Below, in pieces: positions 56,172-64,000 of a DNA stretch of 64,000 nucleotides. Positions within the stretch are counted from its first letter, which is position 1, and the number at the start of each line of letters is the position of its first letter. A program made the translations under genes and the position numbers. Under the pieces are notes generated by a model, which saw only the letters and a program-made list of their open reading frames with translations, was not told where the DNA came from and did not search any database. Origin of the DNA: an uncultured Anaerolineales bacterium (GTDB taxonomy: Bacteria > Chloroflexota > Anaerolineae > Aggregatilineales > Aggregatilineaceae); NCBI GenBank assembly GCA_937135955.1, contig CAKZOB010000041.1:62001-126000 (forward strand). The letters are read 5' to 3'.

Positions 56172-56304
56172 GGATGCATGCAACCTGTGTCAGGCGGGGT
56201 GCTGCGCTATGGTTTACCTCACCCCCTGCCTCGCGTCAGCGCCGAGCGGGGGTGAGGTAAACGCCTCCGCACCGGGCAAAGTCGCTGACGCCCTGGCATA
56301 CACC
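56172..56304. repeat. Dispersed MITE-like element, copy 5 (type A core, both ends present)
   Basis: The left end GGATGCATGCAACCTGTG and the inverted right end GGTGTATGCCAGGGCG match each other and copies 1 and 4. The core TTTACCTCACCCCC...GGGGGTGAGGTAAA is a near-perfect palindrome arm pair. It lies in the 396-bp gap 56071-56466, where nothing else is seen. Confidence 0.65.
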
Positions 56305-56466
56305 TTTGGCGCTTCTGTTTGGTCCCTCTCAATGCCGGTCGGAGATTCTACGGCAGGGTCAGAAAAGGGTTTGGGCAGAGGTAGTCAGTCTATTGGGGAA
56401 CCGACAGCGAAGTCGGGAGACAGGGTGTTGCCAAAATCGGGCGGCCACCAATGACGGCGAGCAGCC

Positions 56467-57384
56467 TCAGCCCAGGGCGTTGACTGCCAGCCAGACGGCC
56501 ATCAGCGCCGCAGCCGCCAGCATCGTCCCCAGTTGTAAGCGCCCGCTGAGATCGAGGGCTGCCGTGCCGCGCATATCGGTTGGGCGTGGCCACAGCAGCA
56601 CCGGTAGCAAAGACAGGCCAGCCAGCGGTCCGAGCCACAGCGGCCACAGGCCGGCGATCACTGTCAGCGCCAGCAGCAGCCCCGCTGCGCCCAGGCAGGT
56701 GAACATCAATGCGCGTGCTCCGCGGATTCCCAGCACCCAGGTTGTGTTGCGCAGTCCGGCGGCGCGATCCTGATCGGCATCGCGCACCTGATTGTAAAGC
56801 TGCCCATACGCGGAAATCAGCCCGGCCATGACGATCACCGCCCAAACGCGGCCCGGTGCCGCGTCGAAGGCCAGATAGCCCGTCAGCACCAGCAAGGCGC
56901 TGAGCATGAGCGCGTGCGCGATCACATCGAGGACAGGCAGCGCTTTCAGGCGCACTGCCCGCCAGGAATAGAGCCAGCCCAGGGCCAGCGTCGCCGTGCC
57001 GGTTAACAGAGCGGGGAGGGGCAACATGGCGTAGAACACCAGCGCCAGCGCCCCTACCAGCGCCGCAAGGAACCAGGCCGCCCGCGCCGACAGTTCGCCG
57101 CAACTGACTACATTGCTCGCCCCGCGCGCCGGATCGCGGGCATCGTCGGGCGCGTCGGCCACGTCATTAACCATGAAGGCGAAGGTCACCGCCAGGATGT
57201 TGGCTACCGTCACCGTGAGCACATCCCCATCTAGCGCGGCGTGTGCATGATGCACAGCCATGTTGACGCCCAGCCAGGTCGCCGCCAGGGTGAAAGGGAC
57301 GTGTTCCTGCCAGCGCGACAGGCGCACTATTGCACTCAGCAGGCGCGGTCTGTGAGGTCTGGAGGGAAGCGATTGGGCTTTCAT
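56467..57384 (-). CDS. UbiA family prenyltransferase
   Basis: This 305-residue polytopic membrane enzyme joins a prenyl diphosphate to an aromatic or other acceptor. Both Asp-rich motifs are present: NDVADAPDD (residues 73-81) and NQVRDADQD (about 210). About eight to nine helices are seen. Family members make quinones, haem O, chlorophyll side chains or archaeal-type lipids. The neighbouring genes give no decision among these. Confidence 0.87.
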   Translation of the reverse strand: MKAQSLPSRPHRPRLLSAIVRLSRWQEHVPFTLAATWLGVNMAVHHAHAALDGDVLTVTVANILAVTFAFMVNDVADAPDDARDPARGASNVVSCGELSARAAWFLAALVGALALVFYAMLPLPALLTGTATLALGWLYSWRAVRLKALPVLDVIAHALMLSALLVLTGYLAFDAAPGRVWAVIVMAGLISAYGQLYNQVRDADQDRAAGLRNTTWVLGIRGARALMFTCLGAAGLLLALTVIAGLWPLWLGPLAGLSLLPVLLWPRPTDMRGTAALDLSGRLQLGTMLAAAALMAVWLAVNALG

Positions 57385-57491
57385 GACAGGTAGTGCTGGG
57401 CCTGAAGCTCGAACTTGATAGGGAACCTCATCTTATAGCCGTACAGCCTTCGCTTTCTCGCTCCGCCTCAAAAGCTATGCATACCCACAAG

Positions 57492-57606
57492 TCTCCCCTC
57501 ACCCCTAAGTCCGCTCTCCCTCGCGACTGCGTCGCGGGGCGAGGGTCTCGCCCAGGCACTCCCCTTCGCCCGCGCTGCGGGAGAAGGGGCCGGGGGTTGA
57601 GGGGGG
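57492..57606. repeat. Dispersed element, copy 6 (type B core)
   Basis: CCCCTCACCCCTAAGTCC, CTCCCTCGCGAC and GCGTCGCGGGGCGAGGG, then CCCCTTCGCCCGCGCT and GGAGAAGGGGCCGGGGG closely repeat the core of copy 4. The outer ends of the family are not recognised here. It abuts the end of metG. Confidence 0.55.
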
Positions 57607-57622
57607 CTTTTCAAACGCTCTC

Positions 57623-59434
57623 CTATGCGTTTCGCCTGGGCAGGCTCTCCACTTCGCGCGGCTGACCCAGGCGGGCGCGTTCCTCGTCCACCAGGGACAG
57701 CTCCAGTTTGCGGAAGAGCGGCTGCGGGTCGCGCAGGGCCTGCCCCACCGGCAGACGGCTCGGCTCCCAGCGCCCCACCACGCGCCCGTCGGTGTGATAG
57801 GTCAGGGCCTCGTGTGCTCGCTCGCTCTCCTGGAACGTTTCGATGCGCTGTTCGCCGAAGAGTGTTCCCTCGTAACCCAGGTACTCATGCACCCGCTGCG
57901 AGGTGAAGGGCAGGAACGGCGCGAACAGCGTCTTGAGATTGTCAATGCAGCGCAGCGCCGTGTAGATGGTCGTCGCGGCTGCCGCGCGATCCTGCTCGAT
58001 GACCTTGAACCAGGGTGCGCGATCCAGATACCCGTTGACCTCGCGGGCCAGGGCCATCGTCTCGCTGAGGGCATCGCGCAGGCGCACCGCCGCCAGCAAT
58101 TGCCCGACCGTCTCGAAGCCGCCCTCGACCTTGCTGAGAATCTCGCGGTCTATGTCCCGCAGTTCGCCGGGGTCGGGCACTGCGCCGCCGAAGTGCCTGT
58201 GCGCGAACTTAAGCACGCGGTTGACCAGGTTGCCCCAGGCGGCCAGCAGCTCGGTATTGTTGCGCGTGACAAAGCCGTCCCAGCTCCAGTCAGAGTCGCG
58301 CGTTTCGGGGAAGGTCATGGCGATATAGTAGCGAATGGGGTCGGGATCGTAGCGGTCGAGAATGTCCGGCACCCAGATCGCCCAGTTGCGGCTCTTGGAG
58401 AACTGCTGCCCTTCAATGTTCATGAACTCGTTGGCGGGCACGTCGTAGGGCAGCGAGATGGGGCCATCGCCGTCGGAGGCATACAGCCCATCAATGCCCA
58501 TCAACTCCGCTGGCCAGATGATGGTGTGGAACTCGATGTTATCTTTGCCGATGAAGTTGTAGATTTTGGCTTCCGGATTGTACCACCAGTGCTTCCAGGC
58601 GTCCGGCTGACCGGTGTTGTGCGCCCATTCGATGCTGGCGGTCAGGTAGCCCATCACCGCCTCGAACCAGACGTACATGCGCTTGTCTTCCCAGCCTGGC
58701 AGCGGGACGGGGATGCCCCAGGCGATGTCGCGCGTGATGGGGCGGCCCTTCAATTCCTCGATCTTGTTCAGCGAGACGCGCAACACATTCGGACGCCATT
58801 GCTCAGCCTTGCGCGGGTCCGAAAGATAGGCGCGCAGCCGGTCTATGAAGGCGGGCAGGTTGAGGAAGTAGTGCTCCGTCTCGCGGACGACGGGGATGCT
58901 GCCATCGGTCTTGCTGCGCGGATTGATCAGGTCGAGCGCGTCGAGCAGACTGCCGCAGTTGTCGCACTGATCGCCGCGCGCGCTGGTGTAGCCGCAGATC
59001 GGGCAGGTGCCCTCCACGTAGCGGTCGGGCAGGAAGCGCTTTTCCGTCTCGCTGTAGAGCAGGCGCTGAGTCTCGGTGTAGAGGTAACCGCGTTCCAGCA
59101 GCGTCCGGAAGATATCCTGGGCGACGCGGTGATGGTTTTCGGTGTCGGTGTGCGTGAACAGGTCGTAGCTGATGCCAATACGCTGCTGCGTGATCAGGAA
59201 GCGGTGATGGTAGTGCTCGAAGACCTCGCGGGGCGACAGGCCCAGCCGGTCGGCCTCGACCGTGATCGGCGTGCCGTGCGCGTCCGATCCGCTGACCATC
59301 AGCACATAATTTCCCTTCAGCCGGTGAAAGCGGGCGAAGATGTCGGCGGGCAGATAGGCCCCGGCCAGGTGACCGGCGTGCAGGTCGCCGTTGGCGTAGG
59401 GCCAGGCTACGGAAACATGGATGTACTCTGGCAT
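57623..59434 (-). CDS. metG: Methionyl-tRNA synthetase
   Basis: This 603-residue class I synthetase charges tRNA-Met. WPYANGDLHAGH with the HIGH-type HAGH at residues 19-22 starts the Rossmann fold. The zinc knuckle is CPICGYTSARGDQCDNCG (about residues 125-142). The KMSKS loop reads QFSKSRN, a tolerated variant. The anticodon-binding helical domain follows, and there is no C-terminal tRNA-binding extension. Start at 59434 follows GGGGAG. Upstream lie a weak local promoter (59475-59503) and, 150 bp back, a terminator preceded by a short Met-containing ORF that looks like an attenuation leader. Confidence 0.95.
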   Translation of the reverse strand: MPEYIHVSVAWPYANGDLHAGHLAGAYLPADIFARFHRLKGNYVLMVSGSDAHGTPITVEADRLGLSPREVFEHYHHRFLITQQRIGISYDLFTHTDTENHHRVAQDIFRTLLERGYLYTETQRLLYSETEKRFLPDRYVEGTCPICGYTSARGDQCDNCGSLLDALDLINPRSKTDGSIPVVRETEHYFLNLPAFIDRLRAYLSDPRKAEQWRPNVLRVSLNKIEELKGRPITRDIAWGIPVPLPGWEDKRMYVWFEAVMGYLTASIEWAHNTGQPDAWKHWWYNPEAKIYNFIGKDNIEFHTIIWPAELMGIDGLYASDGDGPISLPYDVPANEFMNIEGQQFSKSRNWAIWVPDILDRYDPDPIRYYIAMTFPETRDSDWSWDGFVTRNNTELLAAWGNLVNRVLKFAHRHFGGAVPDPGELRDIDREILSKVEGGFETVGQLLAAVRLRDALSETMALAREVNGYLDRAPWFKVIEQDRAAAATTIYTALRCIDNLKTLFAPFLPFTSQRVHEYLGYEGTLFGEQRIETFQESERAHEALTYHTDGRVVGRWEPSRLPVGQALRDPQPLFRKLELSLVDEERARLGQPREVESLPRRNA

Positions 59435-59474
59435 GGTCTCCCCTTTTCCTGTGTGCGGTCTGCTGACCGGCGAA

Positions 59475-59503
59475 CATTGTAACAGGCCGCCCAATGGCGA
59501 ACA
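59475..59503 (-). promoter_or_regulatory. Possible internal promoter of metG
   Basis: On the minus strand TTGTTC, 17-bp spacer and TACAAT precede the metG start by about 40 bp. If used, metG has a basal transcript that bypasses the upstream terminator. Confidence 0.45.
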
Positions 59504-59583
59504 ACGGCGGGGCGATGAGTCTGGAATTTTGGGTGACGAGTTTGCAGCAAAGGCGCTCCTTGGTCGCTACTCCGCGCTCCTCC

Positions 59584-59617
59584 AAAAACAAAAACCGCCG
59601 AAGGGTCTTCGACGGTT
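59584..59617 (-). terminator. Intrinsic terminator between leader ORF and metG
   Basis: Minus strand: AACCGTCGAAG, loop ACC, CTTCGGCGGTT (11 pairs, one U-G wobble) followed by TTTTTGTTTTT. The whole 5' arm can pair instead with a segment of the leader ORF (59659-59681). Confidence 0.88.
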
Positions 59618-59695
59618 GGCCTGCCGTGGTCTGTGGGCGAGAGCGCTAGGCACGCGCCCCACGCCGTCGCCGGGAAAACCCTGACCACGGCAGGC
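59603..59695 (-). promoter_or_regulatory. Putative transcription attenuator of metG (competing RNA arms)
   Basis: Arm A (GCCTGCCGTGGTC, 59683-59695) lies inside the leader ORF and is perfectly complementary to A' (59619-59631). Arm B (59659-59681: GGGTTTT, CGACGG, TGG) can pair with B' (59603-59619: CCA, CCGTCG, AAGACCC), giving 7+6+3 pairs. B' is the 5' arm and loop of the terminator. A-A' encloses B, so A-A' and B-B' exclude each other as nested structures. This is the usual logic of leader-peptide attenuation. Confidence 0.55.
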
Positions 59696-59750
59696 TGCGC
59701 ATGCGCATCACGATGCTCCGGGTTTCGTTGACTGTCACGCTCTCGTCCAT
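59646..59750 (-). CDS. Short leader peptide ORF upstream of metG
   Basis: This 34-codon ORF begins MDESVTVNETRSIV, then MRMR, and ends in SRRRRGARA. Its ATG is 7 bases after a TATAGT -10 box, so the transcript would be leaderless or nearly so. Two Met codons in close succession (codons 15 and 17) sit 4 bases before RNA arm A, where a stalled ribosome would cover that arm. It does not resemble a known protein and is too short for a domain. It could instead be a free-standing micro-protein gene with its own terminator. Confidence 0.5.
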   Translation of the reverse strand: MDESVTVNETRSIVMRMRSLPWSGFSRRRRGARA

Positions 59751-59757
59751 GCCTCTA

Positions 59758-59786
59758 ACTATACGGGAGCGGGCGGTGGATGTCAA
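59758..59786 (-). promoter_or_regulatory. Near-consensus sigma70 promoter of the metG leader
   Basis: TTGACA, 17-bp spacer, TATAGT on the minus strand, beginning 21 bp after the end of pyrF. It is the best promoter match in the window (11 of 12 consensus positions). Confidence 0.85.
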
Positions 59787-59806
59787 TGCCTCCCGATCGC
59801 GCCGCT

Positions 59807-60631
59807 TTACCGCAGCGGCTGATATACTGCCCGGAGCTGACGGATGCGCTCGACCCACTCGCGCGCAGCCCGGCTCGCCGCCTCGGCGAAATCGTCCCCC
59901 CGGCTGGCGTAGATGATGGCCCGCGTGACGCTGATAATCGGCCCCACACCTGTGCGCGTCGTCCCGTGTTGTACGGCAGTATCGAGATCGCCTTCCTGCA
60001 CCCCCAGCCCAGGGATCAGGAAGGGGATGGATGGTGCCCAGCTTCGCAACAGCACCAGATCGTGCGGCTGTGTCGCGCTGACGATCATCCCCAGTTGATC
60101 CGGATTGTCGCGGGCCAGGGTGTTGATCTGCGCCGTCACGAAGCGGTACAGCGGCGCGCGCTCGCTCGGCCACAACTGAAAATCGTTCCCGCTGCGGTTC
60201 GACGAGCGCACCAGCACAAAGGCCATCTTGTCGGTGTAGCTGAGCAGGGGCGTGACCGCATCCATGCCCGCGTAGGGGCTGACGGTCACCGCGTCCGCGC
60301 CCAGCACGTCGTAAGCCGAGCGAGCATAGTGCTCTGCCGTGTAGCTGATGTCCCCGAACTTGGCATCCAGGATGACCGGCGTGTCGTCCGGCACGTAAGT
60401 GATGGTCTCCTGCAAGGCCTGTATTCCGTCCGCCCCGTAGGCCAGGTAGAACATCAGGTTGGGCTTGTAAGCGCAGACGTACTCCCGCGTAGCGTCAATG
60501 ATCGTCCGCCCGAACTCCAGCAGATCAACGCCCGCTGGCATGAGCGACGGCGTGGGATCCAGCCCCACACAGAGCCATGTATCCCGCGCTTCCTGCGCCG
60601 CCCGCAAGCGATCCACAAAGTTTTGCGCCAT
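59807..60631 (-). CDS. pyrF: Orotidine-5'-phosphate decarboxylase, type 2
   Basis: This 274-residue decarboxylase makes UMP, the last step of pyrimidine synthesis. It belongs to the longer type 2 group: CVGLDPTPSLMP at residues 21-32, the catalytic DAKFGD at 89-94 (Asp89, Lys91, Asp94) and VLGADAVTVSPYAGMDAV. Start ATG at 60631. It is not in a pyr operon here. The antisense strand is open across the gene, which creates a false extension of the downstream glucosidase frame. Confidence 0.93.
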   Translation of the reverse strand: MAQNFVDRLRAAQEARDTWLCVGLDPTPSLMPAGVDLLEFGRTIIDATREYVCAYKPNLMFYLAYGADGIQALQETITYVPDDTPVILDAKFGDISYTAEHYARSAYDVLGADAVTVSPYAGMDAVTPLLSYTDKMAFVLVRSSNRSGNDFQLWPSERAPLYRFVTAQINTLARDNPDQLGMIVSATQPHDLVLLRSWAPSIPFLIPGLGVQEGDLDTAVQHGTTRTGVGPIISVTRAIIYASRGDDFAEAASRAAREWVERIRQLRAVYQPLR

Positions 60632-60817
60632 GGTGTTCCTGCCAGTCCCTCAGGGTTGCAGACGTTATGGGGCCAAGTATACCCCAAAAAGAGGTACGTT
60701 GTGGCGCTACTGCTGAGGTGCGTCTATGATCGCTCTGCGCGTCATATTTCCAGGAAACCAGTTAGAGCGCACTATTGCTGCCAGACGCCAGGACTGAGAG
60801 TAGAGGAGACCTTTGCC

Positions 60818-62152
60818 ATGGTGTTTCCGCGCGACTTTGCCTGGGGGGTTGCCACCGCCAGCTATCAGATCGAAGGGGCCGCGCTCGAAGACGGGCGTGG
60901 CGCGTGTATCTGGCACCGTTTTTCGCACACGCCGGGCACCATCGCCGACGGCTCGACGGGCGATGTGGCCTGCGATCACTATCATCGCTATCGTCAGGAT
61001 GTGGCACTGATGGCCGACCTGGGCCTGACCGCCTATCGTTTTTCGATCTCCTGGCCGCGCGTGCTTCCGGCGGGCACCGGCCCCCTCAACCCCGCCGGCC
61101 TGGACTTCTACGACCGGCTGGTAGACGAACTGCTAGCGCATAACATTCAGCCTTTCGTCACGCTCTATCACTGGGATTTGCCCCAGGCATTGCAGGACAG
61201 GGGCGGCTGGGAGAATCCCGACAGCGTAGCCTGGTTCGCCGACTACGCCGCGCTGATGGCTGAGCGCCTGGGCGACCGCGTCAAACACTGGATCACCCAT
61301 AACGAGCCGTGGGTGGTGTCGTTTCTGGGCAACTACCTGGGGATTCACGCGCCAGGCAAGCGCGACCTGGCCGCCGCTTACACCGTGGCGCATCACCTGT
61401 TGCTATCGCACGGGGCGGCGGTGCCCCGCATCCGCCAGGCCGCGCCGGGGGCGCAGGTCGGCATCACGCTGTACCTGTGTCACGTCGAGCCAGCCAGCGA
61501 CTCCGAAGCCGACCGTCAAGCCGCCCGCCGACACGACGGCTATGTGAACCGCTGGTTCCTGGACGCCGTATTCAAGGGGAGCTATCCGCAGGATATGGTA
61601 AACCTGGTCGAACCAGCTCTGGCGCGTATTGACCCGGCAGCGATCCGCGCTGCCGCCGTGCCGCTGGACTTTCTGGGCATCAACTACTACACCCGCATCC
61701 TGGTTGCAGCGGCTGAGACAGCGCCTTTCTTCGCCCAGGAAGTGCGCCCGGCGGGATTGCCTTATACAGCGATGGGCTGGGAAGTGTATCCGCAAGGGCT
61801 GCGCGCCCTGCTGGTGCGCGTGTGGCGCGAGTACGGGCCGCGCGCGATCTACATCACCGAGAACGGCGCGGCTTACGACGACCCCGATGTCGCCGAGGGC
61901 ATCGTCGAAGACCCGCAGCGCGTCCACTACTATCAGTTGCACCTGGACGCCTGCGCCGCCGCGCTGGCCGAGGGCGTGCCGCTGCGCGGGTACTTTGCCT
62001 GGAGCCTGATCGACAACTTCGAGTGGGCCGAAGGATATCGCAAACGCTTCGGCCTGGTGCACGTCAATTACCAGACGCAGGCGCGCACGCTCAAGCGTAG
62101 CGCCCTGTTCTACCGCGACTTCATCGCGGCGCAGCGGGCTGCTGCCCGGTGA
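60818..62152 (+). CDS. Beta-glucosidase, GH1
   Basis: This 444-residue intracellular glycosidase of family 1 has the N-terminal FPRDFAWGVATASYQIEGA, acid/base Glu163 in THNEPWVVSFLG, and nucleophile Glu348 in YITENGAAYDD. It hydrolyses beta-glucosides, often also galactosides or fucosides. The ATG at 60818 follows GAGGAG; the frame continues upstream through the antisense of pyrF but has no support there. No signal peptide. It may act on imported cello- or plant oligosaccharides. Confidence 0.93.
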   Translation: MVFPRDFAWGVATASYQIEGAALEDGRGACIWHRFSHTPGTIADGSTGDVACDHYHRYRQDVALMADLGLTAYRFSISWPRVLPAGTGPLNPAGLDFYDRLVDELLAHNIQPFVTLYHWDLPQALQDRGGWENPDSVAWFADYAALMAERLGDRVKHWITHNEPWVVSFLGNYLGIHAPGKRDLAAAYTVAHHLLLSHGAAVPRIRQAAPGAQVGITLYLCHVEPASDSEADRQAARRHDGYVNRWFLDAVFKGSYPQDMVNLVEPALARIDPAAIRAAAVPLDFLGINYYTRILVAAAETAPFFAQEVRPAGLPYTAMGWEVYPQGLRALLVRVWREYGPRAIYITENGAAYDDPDVAEGIVEDPQRVHYYQLHLDACAAALAEGVPLRGYFAWSLIDNFEWAEGYRKRFGLVHVNYQTQARTLKRSALFYRDFIAAQRAAAR

Positions 62153-62173
62153 GCAGCGTCCCGTTCGCAGCAC

Positions 62174-62213
62174 GAAAAAACGCCCTGGCCTGGGCCGACC
62201 AAGCCAGGGCGTT
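62174..62213 (-). terminator. Intrinsic terminator of the epimerase gene
   Basis: AACGCCCTGGC and GCCAGGGCGTT form a perfect 11-bp stem with a 13-base loop; on the minus strand it is followed by TTTT. It may also slow plus-strand transcripts from the glucosidase gene. Confidence 0.85.
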
Positions 62214-62242
62214 GCTAGTCCTCTCTTCTGGCAATGCGCAAC

Positions 62243-63277
62243 TCAGGTGAGCGCTTTGGGTTGTGCCGCCTGGGGTATGGCGTGACCTTCCAGCCTGGCC
62301 CGTACCTGCTCTTCGATCCAGGCATACGTCCGGGCCAACCCCTCTTCCAGCGAAATTTCCGGCTCCCAGCCCAGCACCTGACGCAGACGGGTGTTGTCGG
62401 AGTTGCGCCCGCGCACCCCCTGCGGGCCAGGCACATGCTTCTTGACAATCTCGACCCCCGCGATCTCGGCAATGATGTCGGCAAGCTGATTGATCGTCAC
62501 CATGCGGTCCTGCCCCAGGTTGAGCGGCTCGTGATAGTCTGAGCGCATCAGCTTGTAGATGCCGGTCAGGCAGTCGTCAATGTAGCAGAACGAACGGGTC
62601 TGCTCGCCATCGCCCCAGATTTCGATCTCCGGGTTGCCAGTCAGCTTGGCGTAGGCAATCTTGCGGCAGAGCGCGGCAGGGGCTTTCTCGCGCCCGCCTT
62701 CCCACGTGCCCAACGGCCCAAAGATGTTGTGGAAGCGCACGATGCGCGTCTCCAGGCCGAATTCCTCGCGGTAGTGACGGCAGAGGTGCTCGCCGATCAA
62801 CTTCTCCCAGCCGTAGGCGTCTTGCGGTTGCGCCGGATAGACATCCTCTTCTTTCAGCGGCGCGACGTTGGCATCCATCTGCCGGTATTCGGGGTATACA
62901 CAGGCTGAGGAGGTGAAGAAGTAACGCGATACCCCATTGATGCGCGCCGCCTCGATGGTATGCAGGTTGATCAGCGCGTTGTTGCGCAGAATCTGCGCAT
63001 GGTTGGACGAGATGAAGCCCATCCCGCCCATATCCGCCGCCAGCGCGTAGACCTCGTCAATGCCGCGGGTGGCCTGCAAGCAGTTGTCCCAGCGCCGCAG
63101 GTCGAGCAACTCGAACTCGTCGGCGTCGGTGGGGGCAAACTCCGGGTACTTGATATCTACGCCGCGCACCCAATAGCTACGCTGCTTGAGGAAGGTCACC
63201 AGGTGATGGCCGATGAAGCCACCGGCTCCGGTCACCAGGACTCTGGTCGCTTTGGCCTGTGCCACTTGCTCGCTCAT
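62243..63277 (-). CDS. GDP-mannose 3,5-epimerase-like NAD-dependent epimerase
   Basis: This 344-residue extended short-chain dehydrogenase has the NAD motif GAGGFIG (17-23), TSSACVYPEYRQ with catalytic Ser, and Tyr155-x3-Lys159 (YGWEK). FHNIFGPLGTWEGGREKAP and IWGDGEQTRSF correspond closely to the plant GDP-mannose 3,5-epimerase, which makes GDP-L-galactose. That suggests an L-galactose or L-gulose donor for a surface glycan. Start at 63277; the longer frame has no ribosome site. No glycosyltransferase is adjacent. Confidence 0.82.
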   Translation of the reverse strand: MSEQVAQAKATRVLVTGAGGFIGHHLVTFLKQRSYWVRGVDIKYPEFAPTDADEFELLDLRRWDNCLQATRGIDEVYALAADMGGMGFISSNHAQILRNNALINLHTIEAARINGVSRYFFTSSACVYPEYRQMDANVAPLKEEDVYPAQPQDAYGWEKLIGEHLCRHYREEFGLETRIVRFHNIFGPLGTWEGGREKAPAALCRKIAYAKLTGNPEIEIWGDGEQTRSFCYIDDCLTGIYKLMRSDYHEPLNLGQDRMVTINQLADIIAEIAGVEIVKKHVPGPQGVRGRNSDNTRLRQVLGWEPEISLEEGLARTYAWIEEQVRARLEGHAIPQAAQPKALT

Positions 63278-63529
63278 GGCATCTCCATACTCTCGATCAC
63301 TCTGGTTCTGCGATGCGCTGCCCGCGCTGCCTGGCGGGGCAGTGTGTACATCAGTGTACTCCAAGCCCAGCCCTCCGCAAAGCGGCGATTTCCGTGCGGG
63401 CAGCTCACCGCTGCCCCGACTGGGCGAGGACACAGCTAACTTGTGCATCCGCTGGTATACTACCAGCAGTCACACCAGAAAACGGCTACCGCCTTTCCGA
63501 ACGTCACAAGAGTTTTAGGGAGTCAGGTC

Positions 63530-64000
63530 ATGCGCAACTATTGGCTTTCTCTGCTTCGCCGGATTGGGCTGATCGTGCTGCTGATCGCGCTGCTGCCCGT
63601 TGGCCCGCTACACGCGCAAGACAGCGGCCTCAACCGCGCCGCCCTGCTGCACGACAGTCGCGACGACCTCTACCGCTTCCCGACCGGCCCAGTGCCCATC
63701 GGCAGCACGGTGTTCCTGCGCCTGCGCACTGCTGCGCGCGACGCGGACGCGGTCACTGTGCGCCTGTGGGACGACCGCGCCCAAACGCAGACGCTGTTGC
63801 CCATGAGTGTTGTCGCCAGCACGCCCGATGGCTATGACCTGTGGGAAGTGCCGCTCAACGTGGGCGATACACCAACCATCTACTGGTACCGCTTCGTGAT
63901 CCACAAAGGCGCTGAGACGCTCTATTACGAGGACGACAACCGCCCCGATGGTGTCTACTTCCCGGCCAACGAGGGCGGGCCGGGCGCAGTCTATGAAGAA
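63530..64000 (+). CDS. Secreted GH13-like glycosidase, N-terminal part, cut by window edge
   Basis: 157 codons are visible. A signal peptide (MRNYWLSLLRR, hydrophobic core, cleavage near HAQ at about residue 30) is followed by a beta-sandwich region with LYRFPTGPVPIGSTVFLRLRT, VRLWDDR and IYWYRF. This is the N-terminal starch-binding-like module of amylopullulanase/neopullulanase-type enzymes. The catalytic barrel would lie beyond the window. AGGGAG precedes the ATG. The call rests on the N-terminal module only. Confidence 0.65.
   Translation, partial: MRNYWLSLLRRIGLIVLLIALLPVGPLHAQDSGLNRAALLHDSRDDLYRFPTGPVPIGSTVFLRLRTAARDADAVTVRLWDDRAQTQTLLPMSVVASTPDGYDLWEVPLNVGDTPTIYWYRFVIHKGAETLYYEDDNRPDGVYFPANEGGPGAVYEE

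Noticed and set aside
59584-59760. T-box riboswitch upstream of metG
   Set aside because: The conserved T-box sequence (AGGGTGGNACCGCG type) and stem I elements are absent; the region codes an ORF with competing arms instead.
59780-60817. Long in-frame extension of the GH1 glucosidase (about 346 extra codons)
   Set aside because: It is the antisense of pyrF, has no ribosome site, and the GH1 family N-terminus starts at 60818.

Overview
The window is about 60% GC, densely coded and read from both strands. The gene families present point to a heterotrophic Chloroflexota bacterium, probably Anaerolineae-like: Tad-pilus proteins with long Thr/Pro linkers, oligosaccharide ABC importers, an FHA/ubiquitin-like type VII secretion partner, split transketolase, DUF2085 and CcdA-TlpA proteins. 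This is inferred from protein style; there is no rRNA in the window. I found no tRNA, rRNA, CRISPR array or intact insertion sequence.

Layout. 1-1.6 kb: tail of a type VII secretion-like locus (FtsK/EccC-type ATPase, then a ubiquitin-like plus FHA protein). 1.6-6.5 kb: a minus-strand exopolysaccharide module (O-antigen ligase/polymerase with TPRs, initiating sugar-phosphate transferase, WecG/TagA glycosyltransferase). 6.9-8.8 kb: secreted S41 protease. 8.8-20.5 kb: a long minus-strand sugar block (Gfo/Idh dehydrogenase, rhamnulokinase, GH51 arabinofuranosidase, complete Dpp/Opp-type ABC importer), facing a divergent LacI regulator with a clear promoter and operator. 22-31 kb: radical SAM protein, then a second sugar block (split transketolase, RpiB-like isomerase, ThDP enzyme, dehydrogenase, IclR) divergent from a CUT1-type importer (31-33 kb). 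This block carries two gene relics: an internally deleted aldehyde dehydrogenase and the tail of a second MalG-type permease. 33.6-46.4 kb: BMP-type binding protein, MFS transporter, zinc-ribbon membrane protein, PPOX enzyme, C39-like protein, GT39-like membrane protein, RsmH, CcdA-TlpA fusion and DUF2085 protein. 46.4-51.7 kb: three Tad-pilus minor-pilin-like genes. 51.8-56 kb: two response regulators and a multi-GAF histidine kinase. 56.4-63.3 kb: UbiA prenyltransferase, MetRS, PyrF, GH1 glucosidase and GDP-mannose 3,5-epimerase-like protein. The window ends inside a secreted GH13-like gene.

The most notable signal lies between pyrF and metG. A near-consensus promoter fires directly onto a 34-codon ORF that contains Met-Arg-Met-Arg. 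The ORF overlaps a perfect 13-nt pairing arm and is followed by an intrinsic terminator whose 5' arm can pair instead with the ORF. This has the architecture of a ribosome-mediated attenuator for methionyl-tRNA synthetase. Other signals are a family of short MITE-like elements with shared ends but two different palindromic cores (six loci), and paired operators at the LacI and IclR divergons.
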